This document shows, piece by piece, positions 19,356-28,616 of a stretch of DNA of 64,000 nucleotides (its first letter is position 1; each line of letters begins with the position of its first letter). Made by a program: the position numbers and the translations under genes. Under the pieces are notes generated by a model, which was given only the letters and a program-made list of their open reading frames with translations, was not told the origin of the DNA and ran no database searches. Origin of the DNA: an uncultured Oscillibacter sp. (GTDB taxonomy: Bacteria; Bacillota; Clostridia; Oscillospirales; Oscillospiraceae); contig CATNDJ010000007.1 of NCBI GenBank assembly GCA_950097265.1, forward strand, positions 20,908 to 84,907, given 5' to 3'.

Positions 19356-19766
19356 ATGAAGCCGACCGACGAACTGGAACAGGAGATTCGGGAGGCCGGT
19401 TCTCCCTCTTCGCTGGCGGCGGACGGGTTCGGCCTGCCGCCGCTGCCGGAGTATCTGCGGGGCCTGCTGGCGGAGAAAGGTGCCACCGTGGGAGATATCA
19501 TCGTCCGCTGCGGCCTGGACCGGAGCTACGCCTACCAGCTCTTCAACGGCACCCGCCGTCCCACCCGGGACTTTCTGGTCCTGCTGTCCCTGTCCCTGGG
19601 CCTGGAGGAGGCGGAGGCCCAGCGGCTCTTGAAAATCGCGGGCCGCCCGCCCCTCTACGCCCGGGACCGCCGGGACGCGGCGGCGCTCTACGCCCTGAGC
19701 CACGGTCTGTCTCCGGAGGAGGCGGACGGCCTCTTCCGGGACCTGGGCCAGGAGGGCCTGTTTTGA
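19356..19766 (+). CDS. HTH (XRE-like) regulator
   Basis: EYLRGLLAEKGATVGDIIVRCGLDRSYAYQLFNGTRRPTRDFLVLLSLSLGLEEAEAQRLLKIAGRPPLYARDRRDAAALYAL. Confidence 0.75.
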   Translation: MKPTDELEQEIREAGSPSSLAADGFGLPPLPEYLRGLLAEKGATVGDIIVRCGLDRSYAYQLFNGTRRPTRDFLVLLSLSLGLEEAEAQRLLKIAGRPPLYARDRRDAAALYALSHGLSPEEADGLFRDLGQEGLF

Positions 19767-21619
19767 CCGGCGCGCCTCTGGAGGACCTGCCGGACCGGCT
19801 CTCCCTGGCTTACGAGACGGAAGCCTGCCTCTCCTCCCGGGAGGGGCGGAGCGTCTGGCGGATGCGCCGCCGGGCCGACGGGGAACCCTTCGTGCTGAAG
19901 CTCTCCCTGGAGGGGACGGAGGATCTGGCGGAGGAATTTCAGCTCCTGAAGCGCCTGGCCCGGCGGCTCCCCGGCGCGGTCCCCGCCCCGGTGGACTATT
20001 TCCGGGAGGACGGGACGGACTACCTTCTGCGCGCCTGGCTGCCCGGCGAGACTCTGGAGCAGTACCGTCTGCGGACCGGGGGCTGCGGGGCGGGGCGCTG
20101 CGCGGAGATCGGCCGGAAGCTCTGCGCCCTGCTGGGGGCGCTCCACGGCCTGGATCCGCCCATCATCCACCGGGACGTGAAGCCGGAAAATATCATCCTC
20201 CTCCCGGACGGCGGCGTGGGGCTCATCGACTTCGGCATCGCCCGGCAGTACAAGCCGGAGCAGGATCGGGACACCCGGCACCTGGGCACCCGGTCCACCG
20301 CCGCGCCGGAGCAGTACGGCTACGCCCAGACGGACTGCCGGACGGACCTCTACGGCCTGGGCATGACGCTGATCTGGCTGCTGACGGGGGACTACGACCG
20401 GGACGGCCTGGACCAGGCCCCCCGGGTCCCCCGCCGGCTGGGGCAGGTCCTGAAAAAGGCGGCGTCCTTTGCGCCGAAGGACCGCTATCAAAACGCCGCC
20501 GACTTCTCAGCGGCCCTGGCCGGACCCGGGAGGCGGAAATGGCTGCTTCTGCTTCCTCTTCTGCTGGCGCTGGCGGCGGGCCTTTGTCTCCGGGCTTGGG
20601 GAACGGGGAGCCGGGAGGTGCCCTTTGCCTCCCGGAGCCTGGAGCTGGCGGTGCGGGCGGAGCTGAACCGGCCCTCCGGGCCCATCGTTTACCGGGACCT
20701 GGAACAGATTGAGCGGCTGGCGGTGGTGGGGACGGTCCCCTTTTCCCGGGAGGAGGACTTCGACTACCGCATCGCCTGCTATATCGGCCGGGACTACCAG
20801 GGGGACGCGCCCTGGGGGGACGCCTCGGACCTCTCCCTGCTGGCCCGGATGCCCAACCTGCGGGAACTGTACCTCTGCCGCCAGGGGATTGAGGACCTGT
20901 CTCCCCTGGAGGGACTGCCCCTCACCGCCCTGGCCCTGTGCGAGAACCGGATTTCCGACCTCACCCCCCTGGCGGGCATGACGGGGCTGGAGACTCTGTA
21001 CCTGGGGGGCAACCCCATTGCGGACTGCGGTCCGCTGTCCGGCCTCACCGGGCTGCGGCTTTTGAACCTGGACGGCACGGTTACCGGCCCCGCCGCCCCG
21101 GAGAGCCTGGGCTTTTTGAACGGGCTGGCCCTCCGGGAGCTGAGCCTGGGGCGCGTCCTCCCCCGGGACGGGGACTGGTCGCCCCTGGCCGTGCAGACGG
21201 GCCTGGAGACCCTCTCCCTCTGGGAGCCGCCGAAGACGGCGCTGGGGGAGGCCGCCTCCCTGAACCGCCTCCGGGTGCTGAAAATCGGGAACATCACCTG
21301 CCCGGATTTGACGCCCCTGTCGGGCCTGGAACATCTGGAGGTGCTGAGCGTGTACTCGGGCCTGGAGCGGCTGGACGGCATCGGAGGGATGAAGCGCCTG
21401 CTCACCCTGTCGCTGGGGCAGAGCGAGGTATCGGACCTCACGCCGCTGAAGGAGCTGGAGAGCCTGAACTGGCTGCACCTGACGGAAGTCGCCGTGAAGG
21501 ACTTCTCCCCCCTGGCGGAGATGCCCGCCCTGAACGATGTTCTGGTGGACGGGGACCAGGTGGAGGCGGTGGAGGCCGCCTGCCCCGGGCACGGCTTCCG
21601 GCTGGAGCGGAACGGCTGA
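19763..21619 (+). CDS. membrane Ser/Thr protein kinase with C-terminal leucine-rich repeats (TTG start overlapping upstream stop)
   Basis: HRDVKPENIILL, LIDFGIARQYK, TAAPEQYGYAQTDCRTDLYGLG; TM KWLLLLPLLLALAAGLCLRAW; LRRs LRELYLCRQGIEDLSPLEGLPLTALALCENRISDLTPLAGMTGLETLYLGGN. Confidence 0.9.
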   Translation: MTGAPLEDLPDRLSLAYETEACLSSREGRSVWRMRRRADGEPFVLKLSLEGTEDLAEEFQLLKRLARRLPGAVPAPVDYFREDGTDYLLRAWLPGETLEQYRLRTGGCGAGRCAEIGRKLCALLGALHGLDPPIIHRDVKPENIILLPDGGVGLIDFGIARQYKPEQDRDTRHLGTRSTAAPEQYGYAQTDCRTDLYGLGMTLIWLLTGDYDRDGLDQAPRVPRRLGQVLKKAASFAPKDRYQNAADFSAALAGPGRRKWLLLLPLLLALAAGLCLRAWGTGSREVPFASRSLELAVRAELNRPSGPIVYRDLEQIERLAVVGTVPFSREEDFDYRIACYIGRDYQGDAPWGDASDLSLLARMPNLRELYLCRQGIEDLSPLEGLPLTALALCENRISDLTPLAGMTGLETLYLGGNPIADCGPLSGLTGLRLLNLDGTVTGPAAPESLGFLNGLALRELSLGRVLPRDGDWSPLAVQTGLETLSLWEPPKTALGEAASLNRLRVLKIGNITCPDLTPLSGLEHLEVLSVYSGLERLDGIGGMKRLLTLSLGQSEVSDLTPLKELESLNWLHLTEVAVKDFSPLAEMPALNDVLVDGDQVEAVEAACPGHGFRLERNG

Positions 21620-21655
21620 CAATTTCACAGGGAAAGTGTGCAGCCCTGCACACCA

Positions 21656-21700
21656 AAAGGGACCGAAGCTGTGATACACTCAGCTTCGGTCCCTTTCTTT
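21656..21700. terminator. bidirectional terminator between convergent genes
   Basis: AAAGGGACCGAAGCTG...CAGCTTCGGTCCCTTTCTTT, 16-bp perfect stem. Confidence 0.85.
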
Positions 21701-22043
21701 AATTGCCGGGAAGGGTCGTCAATTCCAGGACCCGGTCTATGACCTCCCGGACCACCTGGAACTGTTCCGGGGGAAGCTGGCGCAGGCGGACGGCGATAGA
21801 CTCCACCTCGTTGTCCCCCAAACCGCCGTCCATCAGAAGCGTGTCGCTGGGCACCGAGAGGATCTGACACATCCTCCTGAGCACCGTCAGCGATACGCCC
21901 GCCAGCCCCCGCTCCACACAGGAGACATTCTGGGGCGAAATGCCCACCAGCTCGGCAAAGCGCTCCTGGGTCAGCCCGGCGGCCTCCCGGGCCCGGCGGA
22001 CCCTGCGTCCTACCTCGATGTTGATTTCCTTTTTTTCCCGCAA
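21699..22043 (-). CDS. XRE family transcriptional regulator (probable TTG start; longer ORF to 22097 possible)
   Basis: VGRRVRRAREAAGLTQERFAELVGISPQNVSCVERGLAGVSLTVLRRMCQIL; GGAGGTGAT precedes TTG. Confidence 0.85.
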   Translation of the reverse strand: MREKKEINIEVGRRVRRAREAAGLTQERFAELVGISPQNVSCVERGLAGVSLTVLRRMCQILSVPSDTLLMDGGLGDNEVESIAVRLRQLPPEQFQVVREVIDRVLELTTLPGN

Positions 22044-22059
22044 CGCCGCATCACCTCCC

Positions 22060-22079
22060 GCACTTAGTTTATCCAATGC
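22060..22079. promoter_or_regulatory. candidate operator copy 2 for the divergent XRE regulator
   Basis: reverse complement GCATTGGATAAACTAAGTGC matches GCATTATAATAACTAAATGC at 15/20. Confidence 0.45.
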
Positions 22080-22084
22080 GGGAC

Positions 22085-22125
22085 TTGACGAAAACAATAC
22101 GTTGCATTATAATAACTAAATGCAA
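22085..22125 (+). promoter_or_regulatory. promoter TTGACG-N17-TATAAT with overlapping operator dyad TTGCATT-N10-AATGCAA
   Basis: near-consensus sigma-A promoter; 7-bp inverted repeat around the -10. Confidence 0.8.
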
Positions 22126-22172
22126 TACATGAATTTGGCAAACAGCCACACAAGAGAAATGGAGGAACGAGA

Positions 22173-24848
22173 ATGAAACAAGCGAGAAAATGGCTGGCGG
22201 CCCTGCTGTCGGCGGTGCTGATCCTGGGCGCTCTGCCCATGGCGGCCCTGGCGGAAGACGTCTGGGCCGGCGCGGCGGACGTCTCCAGCTTCCAGGAGCT
22301 CCAGGAAGCCCTGGCGGACGACGAGGTGAAAAGCATCCTGATTGTCGGCGACGTCACGGTCACCGGAGGCACGATGGAAGCGCCGCTGGAGGCGGACAAG
22401 CCCATCCTGGTGACGGAGGAGGGCAGTCTGAGCCTGGCCCCCGGCGCGGTGATGACCAGCGACGTGCCCATGGGACAGTTCTCCTATGAGAGCGAGTACC
22501 AGGATCTGATATGGACCATGATCGCGCATGGAATGGACACCTTCCTGCTGTGGAATAACGGCGGGAGCTGCCACCGTCTTCTCTGCGGTTCCAGGCCGGC
22601 TGATCTGGAGGAGCTGCTGAGCTCCAATGAGTACGGCGCTTTGTCGACGGTCATCCTGAACGGAGCCCTGACGCTGAACAGCGCGGTTTCCGCGGATATG
22701 CTTCTGATCTTCGGCGAGGGCATCAGCCTGACCCTCGCGGAGGGCGCCGATCTGACGGTAAGCGGCTTCATGATGGTAAACGGCGACGTGACGGTGGAAT
22801 CCGGCGCCGGCCTGACGAACCGCGAATATCTTTCTGTGTATGGTGACCTGACCGTAGAAGACGGCGCTTCCCTGGGGCTGACCGAGGGCTGGGCCGAGGG
22901 CAACATCAACCTTTTGGACCCCTCCATGTCCCTGCCGGAGGGGGTGGAATGCGACGGCGTCCGGGGCTATACCCACCTGGTGGTCCGCTGGGACGACGAA
23001 AATTACAGCGACGAAATCGTCATGACCCCCTATGACGAATATGAAATCACCTTTGCCATGATGGAGTACAGCGGAGGGAGCTGGACCTATCGCGACGTGA
23101 CTCCCACGGCCTCCGCGCCCCTGGTTTACGGGGCCAACGAGGACCATGAGGGGCGGCAGACCCTGACGGCGAAAAACGCGGCCTGGGGACGGACCTACAC
23201 GGTTACCTGCGACGGGTATTCCCTGCCCGTGCGCATCGAGCTGCCGGAGCTGGGCTGCTACAGCACCCCCAGCGCCACGACGGACGGCTATCTGCCGAAC
23301 CTGCCCGCCTCGCCCCTGAAGGACAGTGAGTTTTACGTGTGCGTCAATCCGGAGGCCTGGTTCATGCAGGATGAGCGCTGGACGGTCTCCTCGGACCTTG
23401 CCTGCATGGTCAGAGATGGCAGAGGCAGCGTTTCAAGCCAGTCCGCCGGGAAGGGCGTCTGGAAGGTGACGGCGGAGGGCTGTGAGTTCGGCGCGGAATT
23501 CCGGACGGAGGCGTCCAGAACGGATCGCGATTACAGCTTTGAGATTGGGGCCGGTATCTGGATTTACGCGGAGGAATGGCTGGTTTGCAGCGACGCGCCC
23601 CTGGACGCAGAGGACAACGGCTGGGGCATCCCCTGGAAGAACAGCTACAAGTCCACCCTGCGGGACACCCTCTCCCTGAAGGCTGGAGACAGCAAGGACC
23701 TGGCGCTGTATCTGCTGGTGTACCACTCCGAGCCGGAAGATGGCAGGGCCTCCGGCTGGTACTGCGAGCCCGTGAGCGTCAGCCAAATCCGGGCCGAGGG
23801 CGTGACCATCGCCCAGGGCAAAGAGGACGACGACCATGTCATCCGCGTCACCGCCGGGTCCGCGGGGACCCATAAGGTGATTCGGATGCAGGAAGAGGAG
23901 CAGGGACCGGACAATTGGGTCCTCGTTCCCGGCACCACTCGGGGCGTGCCCCTGACGGTGACCGTCACCAGCTCCGGCGGCTCCTCCGGCGGCGGAAGCT
24001 CCAGCGGAGGCGGCAGCAGCTCCGGTGGAAGCTCCTCCGGCAAGCCCGCCGGAAATTCCAGCTACGATATTTCCGCACCCTCCGATGTCCTGGGCGGAAC
24101 GGTGTCCGTCCAGCCCCAGAACGCCAAGCAGGGGGAGACGGTGACCGTCACCGTCCGCCCCGAGGAGGGCTACGCGCTGAAAACCCTGAGCGTCACCACC
24201 GCGGCGGGCCGAAAGATTGAGACCGCCGAGGCCGGAGACGGCCGCTACACCTTCACCATGCCCGGCGCCAAGGTGACGGTGCGGGCCTCCTTCACCAAGA
24301 TCCAGGCGGAGACCCTGGCGGGGAGCTTTGCGGACGTGGCCCCCGGCGCGTATTACTACGACGCGGTCCAGTGGGCCGTGGAGAAAGGGATTACCGGCGG
24401 CACCGCCGCTGGCAGCTTCAGCCCCGACGCGCCCTGCACCCGGGCCCAAATCGTGACGTTCCTGTGGAGGGCGGCGGGCTCCCCGGTTCCCTCCGGCAAA
24501 GAGAATCCCTTCACGGACGTGGCCCCCGGCGCGTATTACCATGACGCCGTGCTGTGGGCCGTGGAGCAGGGGATTACCGGCGGGACCTCGGCGAAGACCT
24601 TCAGCCCCGAGGCCGTTGTAACCCGGGGCCAGACGGCGGCTTTCCTCTACCGCGCGGCGGGCTCTCCCGCGGCGGGCGGCTCCGCCTCCTTCACGGACGT
24701 GCCCTCCGGCGCGTATTACGCGGCGGCGGTTCAGTGGGCCGCGGAAAAGGGCGTTACCGGCGGCACCGGCGGCGGGCGGTTTGACCCCGGCGCGCCCTGC
24801 ACCCGGGCGCACATCGTGACCTTCCTGTACCGGGATCAGAAGAGCTGA
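22173..24848 (+). CDS. secreted surface protein with three C-terminal SLH domains
   Basis: signal peptide MKQARKWLAALLSAVLILGALPMAALA; Ser/Gly linker; three copies of FADVAPGAYYYDAVQWAVEKGITGGT...FSPDAPCTRAQIVTFLWRAAGSP. Confidence 0.92.
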   Translation: MKQARKWLAALLSAVLILGALPMAALAEDVWAGAADVSSFQELQEALADDEVKSILIVGDVTVTGGTMEAPLEADKPILVTEEGSLSLAPGAVMTSDVPMGQFSYESEYQDLIWTMIAHGMDTFLLWNNGGSCHRLLCGSRPADLEELLSSNEYGALSTVILNGALTLNSAVSADMLLIFGEGISLTLAEGADLTVSGFMMVNGDVTVESGAGLTNREYLSVYGDLTVEDGASLGLTEGWAEGNINLLDPSMSLPEGVECDGVRGYTHLVVRWDDENYSDEIVMTPYDEYEITFAMMEYSGGSWTYRDVTPTASAPLVYGANEDHEGRQTLTAKNAAWGRTYTVTCDGYSLPVRIELPELGCYSTPSATTDGYLPNLPASPLKDSEFYVCVNPEAWFMQDERWTVSSDLACMVRDGRGSVSSQSAGKGVWKVTAEGCEFGAEFRTEASRTDRDYSFEIGAGIWIYAEEWLVCSDAPLDAEDNGWGIPWKNSYKSTLRDTLSLKAGDSKDLALYLLVYHSEPEDGRASGWYCEPVSVSQIRAEGVTIAQGKEDDDHVIRVTAGSAGTHKVIRMQEEEQGPDNWVLVPGTTRGVPLTVTVTSSGGSSGGGSSSGGGSSSGGSSSGKPAGNSSYDISAPSDVLGGTVSVQPQNAKQGETVTVTVRPEEGYALKTLSVTTAAGRKIETAEAGDGRYTFTMPGAKVTVRASFTKIQAETLAGSFADVAPGAYYYDAVQWAVEKGITGGTAAGSFSPDAPCTRAQIVTFLWRAAGSPVPSGKENPFTDVAPGAYYHDAVLWAVEQGITGGTSAKTFSPEAVVTRGQTAAFLYRAAGSPAAGGSASFTDVPSGAYYAAAVQWAAEKGVTGGTGGGRFDPGAPCTRAHIVTFLYRDQKS

Positions 24849-24869
24849 GAGAGGCGAGAAAAAAGAGCA

Positions 24870-24906
24870 AAAGAGCAGCCGGCCGATTTTCGGCCGGCTG
24901 CTCTTT
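24870..24906. terminator. bidirectional terminator
   Basis: AAAGAGCAGCCGGCCGA-TTT-TCGGCCGGCTGCTCTTT. Confidence 0.85.
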
Positions 24907-24939
24907 ACTTTAATTGCGCCAGGTTTGCTCAGGGGGGCC

Positions 24940-26559
24940 TCAGCACTCCAGGCTTCCGAAAGCCACGCACTTGCCGCTCTTCCGGTCGAAGAGCATGATG
25001 TTGTCCCCGGAGATGTCCACGTGGACCTGAGTCCCGATGGTGAACAGCGTGCTGCCGAACACCACGCCGGTGAGCAGGAAATCCCCGATGCGGACCTTGA
25101 TGGTGGATTCCATGCCGGTGGGCATGGCGCCGTAGATTTCCCCGGCCAGGGCCCCGCTGTCCGCGATGCCAATGAACTCCGGGCGGATGCCCAGCACCAG
25201 GTCCTCGTTGGTCAGCACCGGCTCCTCCTGCAGGGAGAGGTCCTCTTCCTCCACCTTGGCGATGTGGTAGCGGAAGGTCTCGTCCTTGTTCCCCTTTTCC
25301 ACGAAGCCCTTTTCCGCGGATTTCTTTTTGTGCTCCTCCGCGAGAAGCGCGTCGTGCTCGTCCCGGGCCTGGAACCAGCCGGGGAGGTCCAGGGGCTGGG
25401 CGGGCTTAAAGACCGCCTTCTTGTCCCCCAGCAGGCGCAGCTCCACGGCCCCGTCGGGGCGCTGGGCTCCCTTGGCCTCCACAAAGTTGATGGAGGGGTT
25501 GCCCACGAAGTCGGCCACGAACAGGTTTTGGGGCCGGTTGTAGACGGTCAGCGGCGCGTCGTACTGCTGCAAAACGCCGTTGTTGATGAGGCAGATTTGG
25601 GTGGCCAGGGTCATGGCCTCCATCTGGTCGTGGGTGACGTAGACAAAGGTGGACCCGGTCTCCACGTGGAGGCGCTGAAGCTCGTAGCGCATCTCCAGGC
25701 GCAGCTTGGCGTCCAGGTTGCTCAGGGGCTCGTCCATGAACAGCACCGAGGGCTCCGGGGCCAGGGTCCGGGCGATGGCCACCCGCTGCTGCTGGCCGCC
25801 GGAGAGCTCCGCCGGGTAGCGGTCCATGAACATGCCGATTTTCACGATGCGGGACACCCGGCGGACGGAGAGGTCGATTTCTTCCTTGGTGAGCTTCCGG
25901 GTCTCCAGGACCGCCTGGCCGTCCCGGACGGCCTCAAAGCTGTCGTTGAGCCCCTGGGACTTTTTCGCATTCTCCGCCTTCTCCCGGAGGGCGGCGGCCT
26001 CGGCGGACATGTCCTTCCCGGATTCCAGATGGTAGCCGTAGAGCTTTTTGGCGGTGTACATGGAGATGGTGAAGGCGTCGATGAGCTTGATGTAGGCCTT
26101 TTTCTCGTCGATTTTCCCGGTCTTGTCCCGGCAGTCCTCCAGGACCTTCACCACCTCTCCGGGGGCCTCCAGAATCTCCGCCAGGCGGGCGGCGTTTCTG
26201 GCCTCGAAGTCCACCTTGGGCAGGGGCTCCTTGATGTTGGAAAGGCCGAAGGAGATGTTTTCGTAAACGGTCATGTTGGGCCACAGGGCGTAGTTCTGGA
26301 ACAGGAAGCCGACTTTGCGCTTGTTGGCCGGGATGTTGATGCCCAGGGCGCTGTCGAACACCACCTTGTCCCCGATGGTGATCCGTCCGCTGGTGGGAGT
26401 CTCCAGCCCGGCGATCATCCGCAGGGTGGTGGTCTTGCCGCAGCCGGAGGGGCCCAGCAGGGTGACGAAGGAGTTGTCGGCGATGACCAGGTCCAAATCG
26501 TCCACGGCGTAGAACTTGCCCCACCGCTTGGTCACGTGTTCTAATCGGATTTCAGGCAT
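24940..26559 (-). CDS. ABC transporter ATP-binding protein (539 aa, with large insertions)
   Basis: [18 protein letters not shown] (Walker A), [11 protein letters not shown] (Q-loop), [20 protein letters not shown] (signature), [13 protein letters not shown] (Walker B). Confidence 0.95.
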   Translation of the reverse strand: MPEIRLEHVTKRWGKFYAVDDLDLVIADNSFVTLLGPSGCGKTTTLRMIAGLETPTSGRITIGDKVVFDSALGINIPANKRKVGFLFQNYALWPNMTVYENISFGLSNIKEPLPKVDFEARNAARLAEILEAPGEVVKVLEDCRDKTGKIDEKKAYIKLIDAFTISMYTAKKLYGYHLESGKDMSAEAAALREKAENAKKSQGLNDSFEAVRDGQAVLETRKLTKEEIDLSVRRVSRIVKIGMFMDRYPAELSGGQQQRVAIARTLAPEPSVLFMDEPLSNLDAKLRLEMRYELQRLHVETGSTFVYVTHDQMEAMTLATQICLINNGVLQQYDAPLTVYNRPQNLFVADFVGNPSINFVEAKGAQRPDGAVELRLLGDKKAVFKPAQPLDLPGWFQARDEHDALLAEEHKKKSAEKGFVEKGNKDETFRYHIAKVEEEDLSLQEEPVLTNEDLVLGIRPEFIGIADSGALAGEIYGAMPTGMESTIKVRIGDFLLTGVVFGSTLFTIGTQVHVDISGDNIMLFDRKSGKCVAFGSLEC

Positions 26560-26562
26560 AAT

Positions 26563-28392
26563 TTAACCTCCAATTCCCTTGTCCAGGCTGGCGCCGGTGA
26601 CCTTGTTGACCAGCGTGTTGCAGACCAGGATGGTGATGATCAAAATCAGGTTGATGCCGCTGGAGAAGGCGTACAGGCCCATTTCGTCGAAGTAGTCCAG
26701 GGTGGTGGAGAGAATGAAGCCCTGGGTGCACAGGAGCATGAACAGGCTCAGCTCCCGCAGGCAGGTCATGAAGGGCAGCAGGTAGCCGCTGATAATGGAC
26801 GACTTCTGAATGGGGATGATGATGCGGGTCATCCGTTTGATCCAGGGGATGTCCTGGATAATGGCCGCCTCCTCGATCTCGCCGGAGAGCTGAAGCATGG
26901 AGTTCAGGGAGCTCCGGGAAGCGAAGGGAATGTATTTGATGGTGCCGGTGATAATCAGCAGGGTATAGGTGTTGAAGAGGTTTACGTACTGGTTGGAGAA
27001 CAGGATGAAGAAGGCCACGCCCACGGCGATGGAGGGCATCAGATATGGGAGGAAGGCCACGCTGTTGACGTAGTTGGCCCATTTACTTCGCCGGTTCTTG
27101 GAAACGGCGTAGCCGATCAGGGTGCCGATGGTGCCGGCAATCAGGGAGCAGCAGACGCTGACCCAAATGGTGCCTTTGAAGGCCCGCCAGATGGTTTCGT
27201 TGTGCAGGATGCCCTTTTGCCCGTACATGCCGTTTTCCGAGACGTTCTCGTCCGTCACCCACCATTTGGTGGTAAGGTTGTCCGCATCGCCGGTGTAGAG
27301 GAAGGAGTAGTCCCCGGGGTTGGGCAGGAAGGTCTCGAAGGCGAAGGAGACGATGGGGAAGATGCTGGTGAAGAAGGTGATGATGACCAGCGCCAGGGCG
27401 ATGACGTACTTTCCCGCCCGGCCCAGGTTGATCTTGGAGATTTGACCGGACTTGCCGGTGACGGTGGTATAGCTCTTCCGGCTGGTGAGGGAGAGCTGGT
27501 TTAAAAGCATGATGGCCACGCCGAAGAACATCATGATGATGGCCAGGATGCTGGCTTCGCCGGTGTACTTGGAGTTCAGGGAGACGTACTTGGTGGACAG
27601 GGTGGTGAGCCCCAGGTAGTGGGGCACGGGGTAGGAGCCCATAGAACTGCCGAAGACCAGCAGGATGGTGGAGAGAATGGCGGGCTTCACCATGGGCAGG
27701 GTGACCTTGGTCATGATGCGCCATTTCGGGGTGTCCAGGATGGTAGCGGCCTCCTCCAGGTTGGCGTCCATGTTGCGGAAGATGCCGCCGATCAGGATGT
27801 AGGCGAAGGGCGCGTAGTGCAGGCCCAGCACCACCAGGCTGGGGAAGAGGCCCTGGCACCACCAGAGGGGCATGTTGATCCCCGCCGTGGCGGCCAGAAG
27901 GCCGTTGGACGTGCCGGTGACGGCGTTGGAGTTGAAGAGGTTCTGCCACACCACGGCCAGGGTCCACTGGGGCATGATGTAGGGGAAGATGAAGATGGAG
28001 CTGAGGTACTTCCGCCAGGCCAGGTTGGTCCGGGTAATCAGGAAGGCGAACACGCCGCCGAAGAGAATGGACACCACGCAGGTGCCGACGGCCAGCAGCA
28101 CGGTGTTCAGCAGGGGGGTCCAGAGGTTGGTTTTCGCCAGGCGGCTGGTGAAGAGGTCCACGTAGTTGACCACGGTGTAGCCCGCCGCCTGTCCGGTGAG
28201 GTGGGCGTCGATGGTGCCGGGATGGATTTTAAAGGTGTCCTCCACGATGGCCACGATGGGGGCCACGGTGGTCACCGTCAGCACGATGCCCATCAGCACC
28301 AGAATGACGTTGTGGGGCTTGGAAAAAAAGGTTTTGACCTTATTGAAGAAGATGGTGGACTTGCTGGCCTGGAGGGCGGTGGGTTCATTCAT
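26563..28392 (-). CDS. ABC transporter permease, two fused permease domains (iron/thiamine-type)
   Basis: 609 aa, about twelve TM segments, two EAA-like motifs (NLEEAATILDTPKWRIMTKVTLPM; EIEEAAIIQDIPWIKRMTRIIIPI). Confidence 0.92.
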   Translation of the reverse strand: MNEPTALQASKSTIFFNKVKTFFSKPHNVILVLMGIVLTVTTVAPIVAIVEDTFKIHPGTIDAHLTGQAAGYTVVNYVDLFTSRLAKTNLWTPLLNTVLLAVGTCVVSILFGGVFAFLITRTNLAWRKYLSSIFIFPYIMPQWTLAVVWQNLFNSNAVTGTSNGLLAATAGINMPLWWCQGLFPSLVVLGLHYAPFAYILIGGIFRNMDANLEEAATILDTPKWRIMTKVTLPMVKPAILSTILLVFGSSMGSYPVPHYLGLTTLSTKYVSLNSKYTGEASILAIIMMFFGVAIMLLNQLSLTSRKSYTTVTGKSGQISKINLGRAGKYVIALALVIITFFTSIFPIVSFAFETFLPNPGDYSFLYTGDADNLTTKWWVTDENVSENGMYGQKGILHNETIWRAFKGTIWVSVCCSLIAGTIGTLIGYAVSKNRRSKWANYVNSVAFLPYLMPSIAVGVAFFILFSNQYVNLFNTYTLLIITGTIKYIPFASRSSLNSMLQLSGEIEEAAIIQDIPWIKRMTRIIIPIQKSSIISGYLLPFMTCLRELSLFMLLCTQGFILSTTLDYFDEMGLYAFSSGINLILIITILVCNTLVNKVTGASLDKGIGG

Positions 28393-28429
28393 GATAAGCT
28401 CTCCTCCTAACGTTCCAGGGTATTAAGAG

Positions 28430-28463
28430 AGGTCCGGGGCGCGCGTCCGCCCCCCCCGGACCT
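28430..28463. other. stable intercistronic hairpin
   Basis: AGGTCCGGGG...CCCCGGACCT, 10-bp stem. Confidence 0.6.
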
Positions 28464-28510
28464 GCTTGGGCCGTTTGCTCAGGGATTCAAAACTCTCGTC
28501 TCCCGTATCT

Positions 28511-28543
28511 CCCGCCGCAAACCAGCGCAGCGTTTGCGGCGGG
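28511..28543. other. stable intercistronic hairpin between binding-protein and permease genes
   Basis: CCCGCCGCAAAC-N9-GTTTGCGGCGGG, 12-bp perfect stem. Confidence 0.7.
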
Positions 28544-28616
28544 AAGAGCCGGAGGAAACGGAGCGGCAGAAGGAATCGGCGAAGCCGGTTCCGACGTAAG
28601 CGTAGTTTTCGACGGC

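Noticed and set aside
24331-24830. Repeated DNA (ACGGACGTGGCCCCCGGCGCGTATTAC-like) as mobile or CRISPR-like repeats
   Set aside because: These are codons of three tandem SLH domains in one protein.
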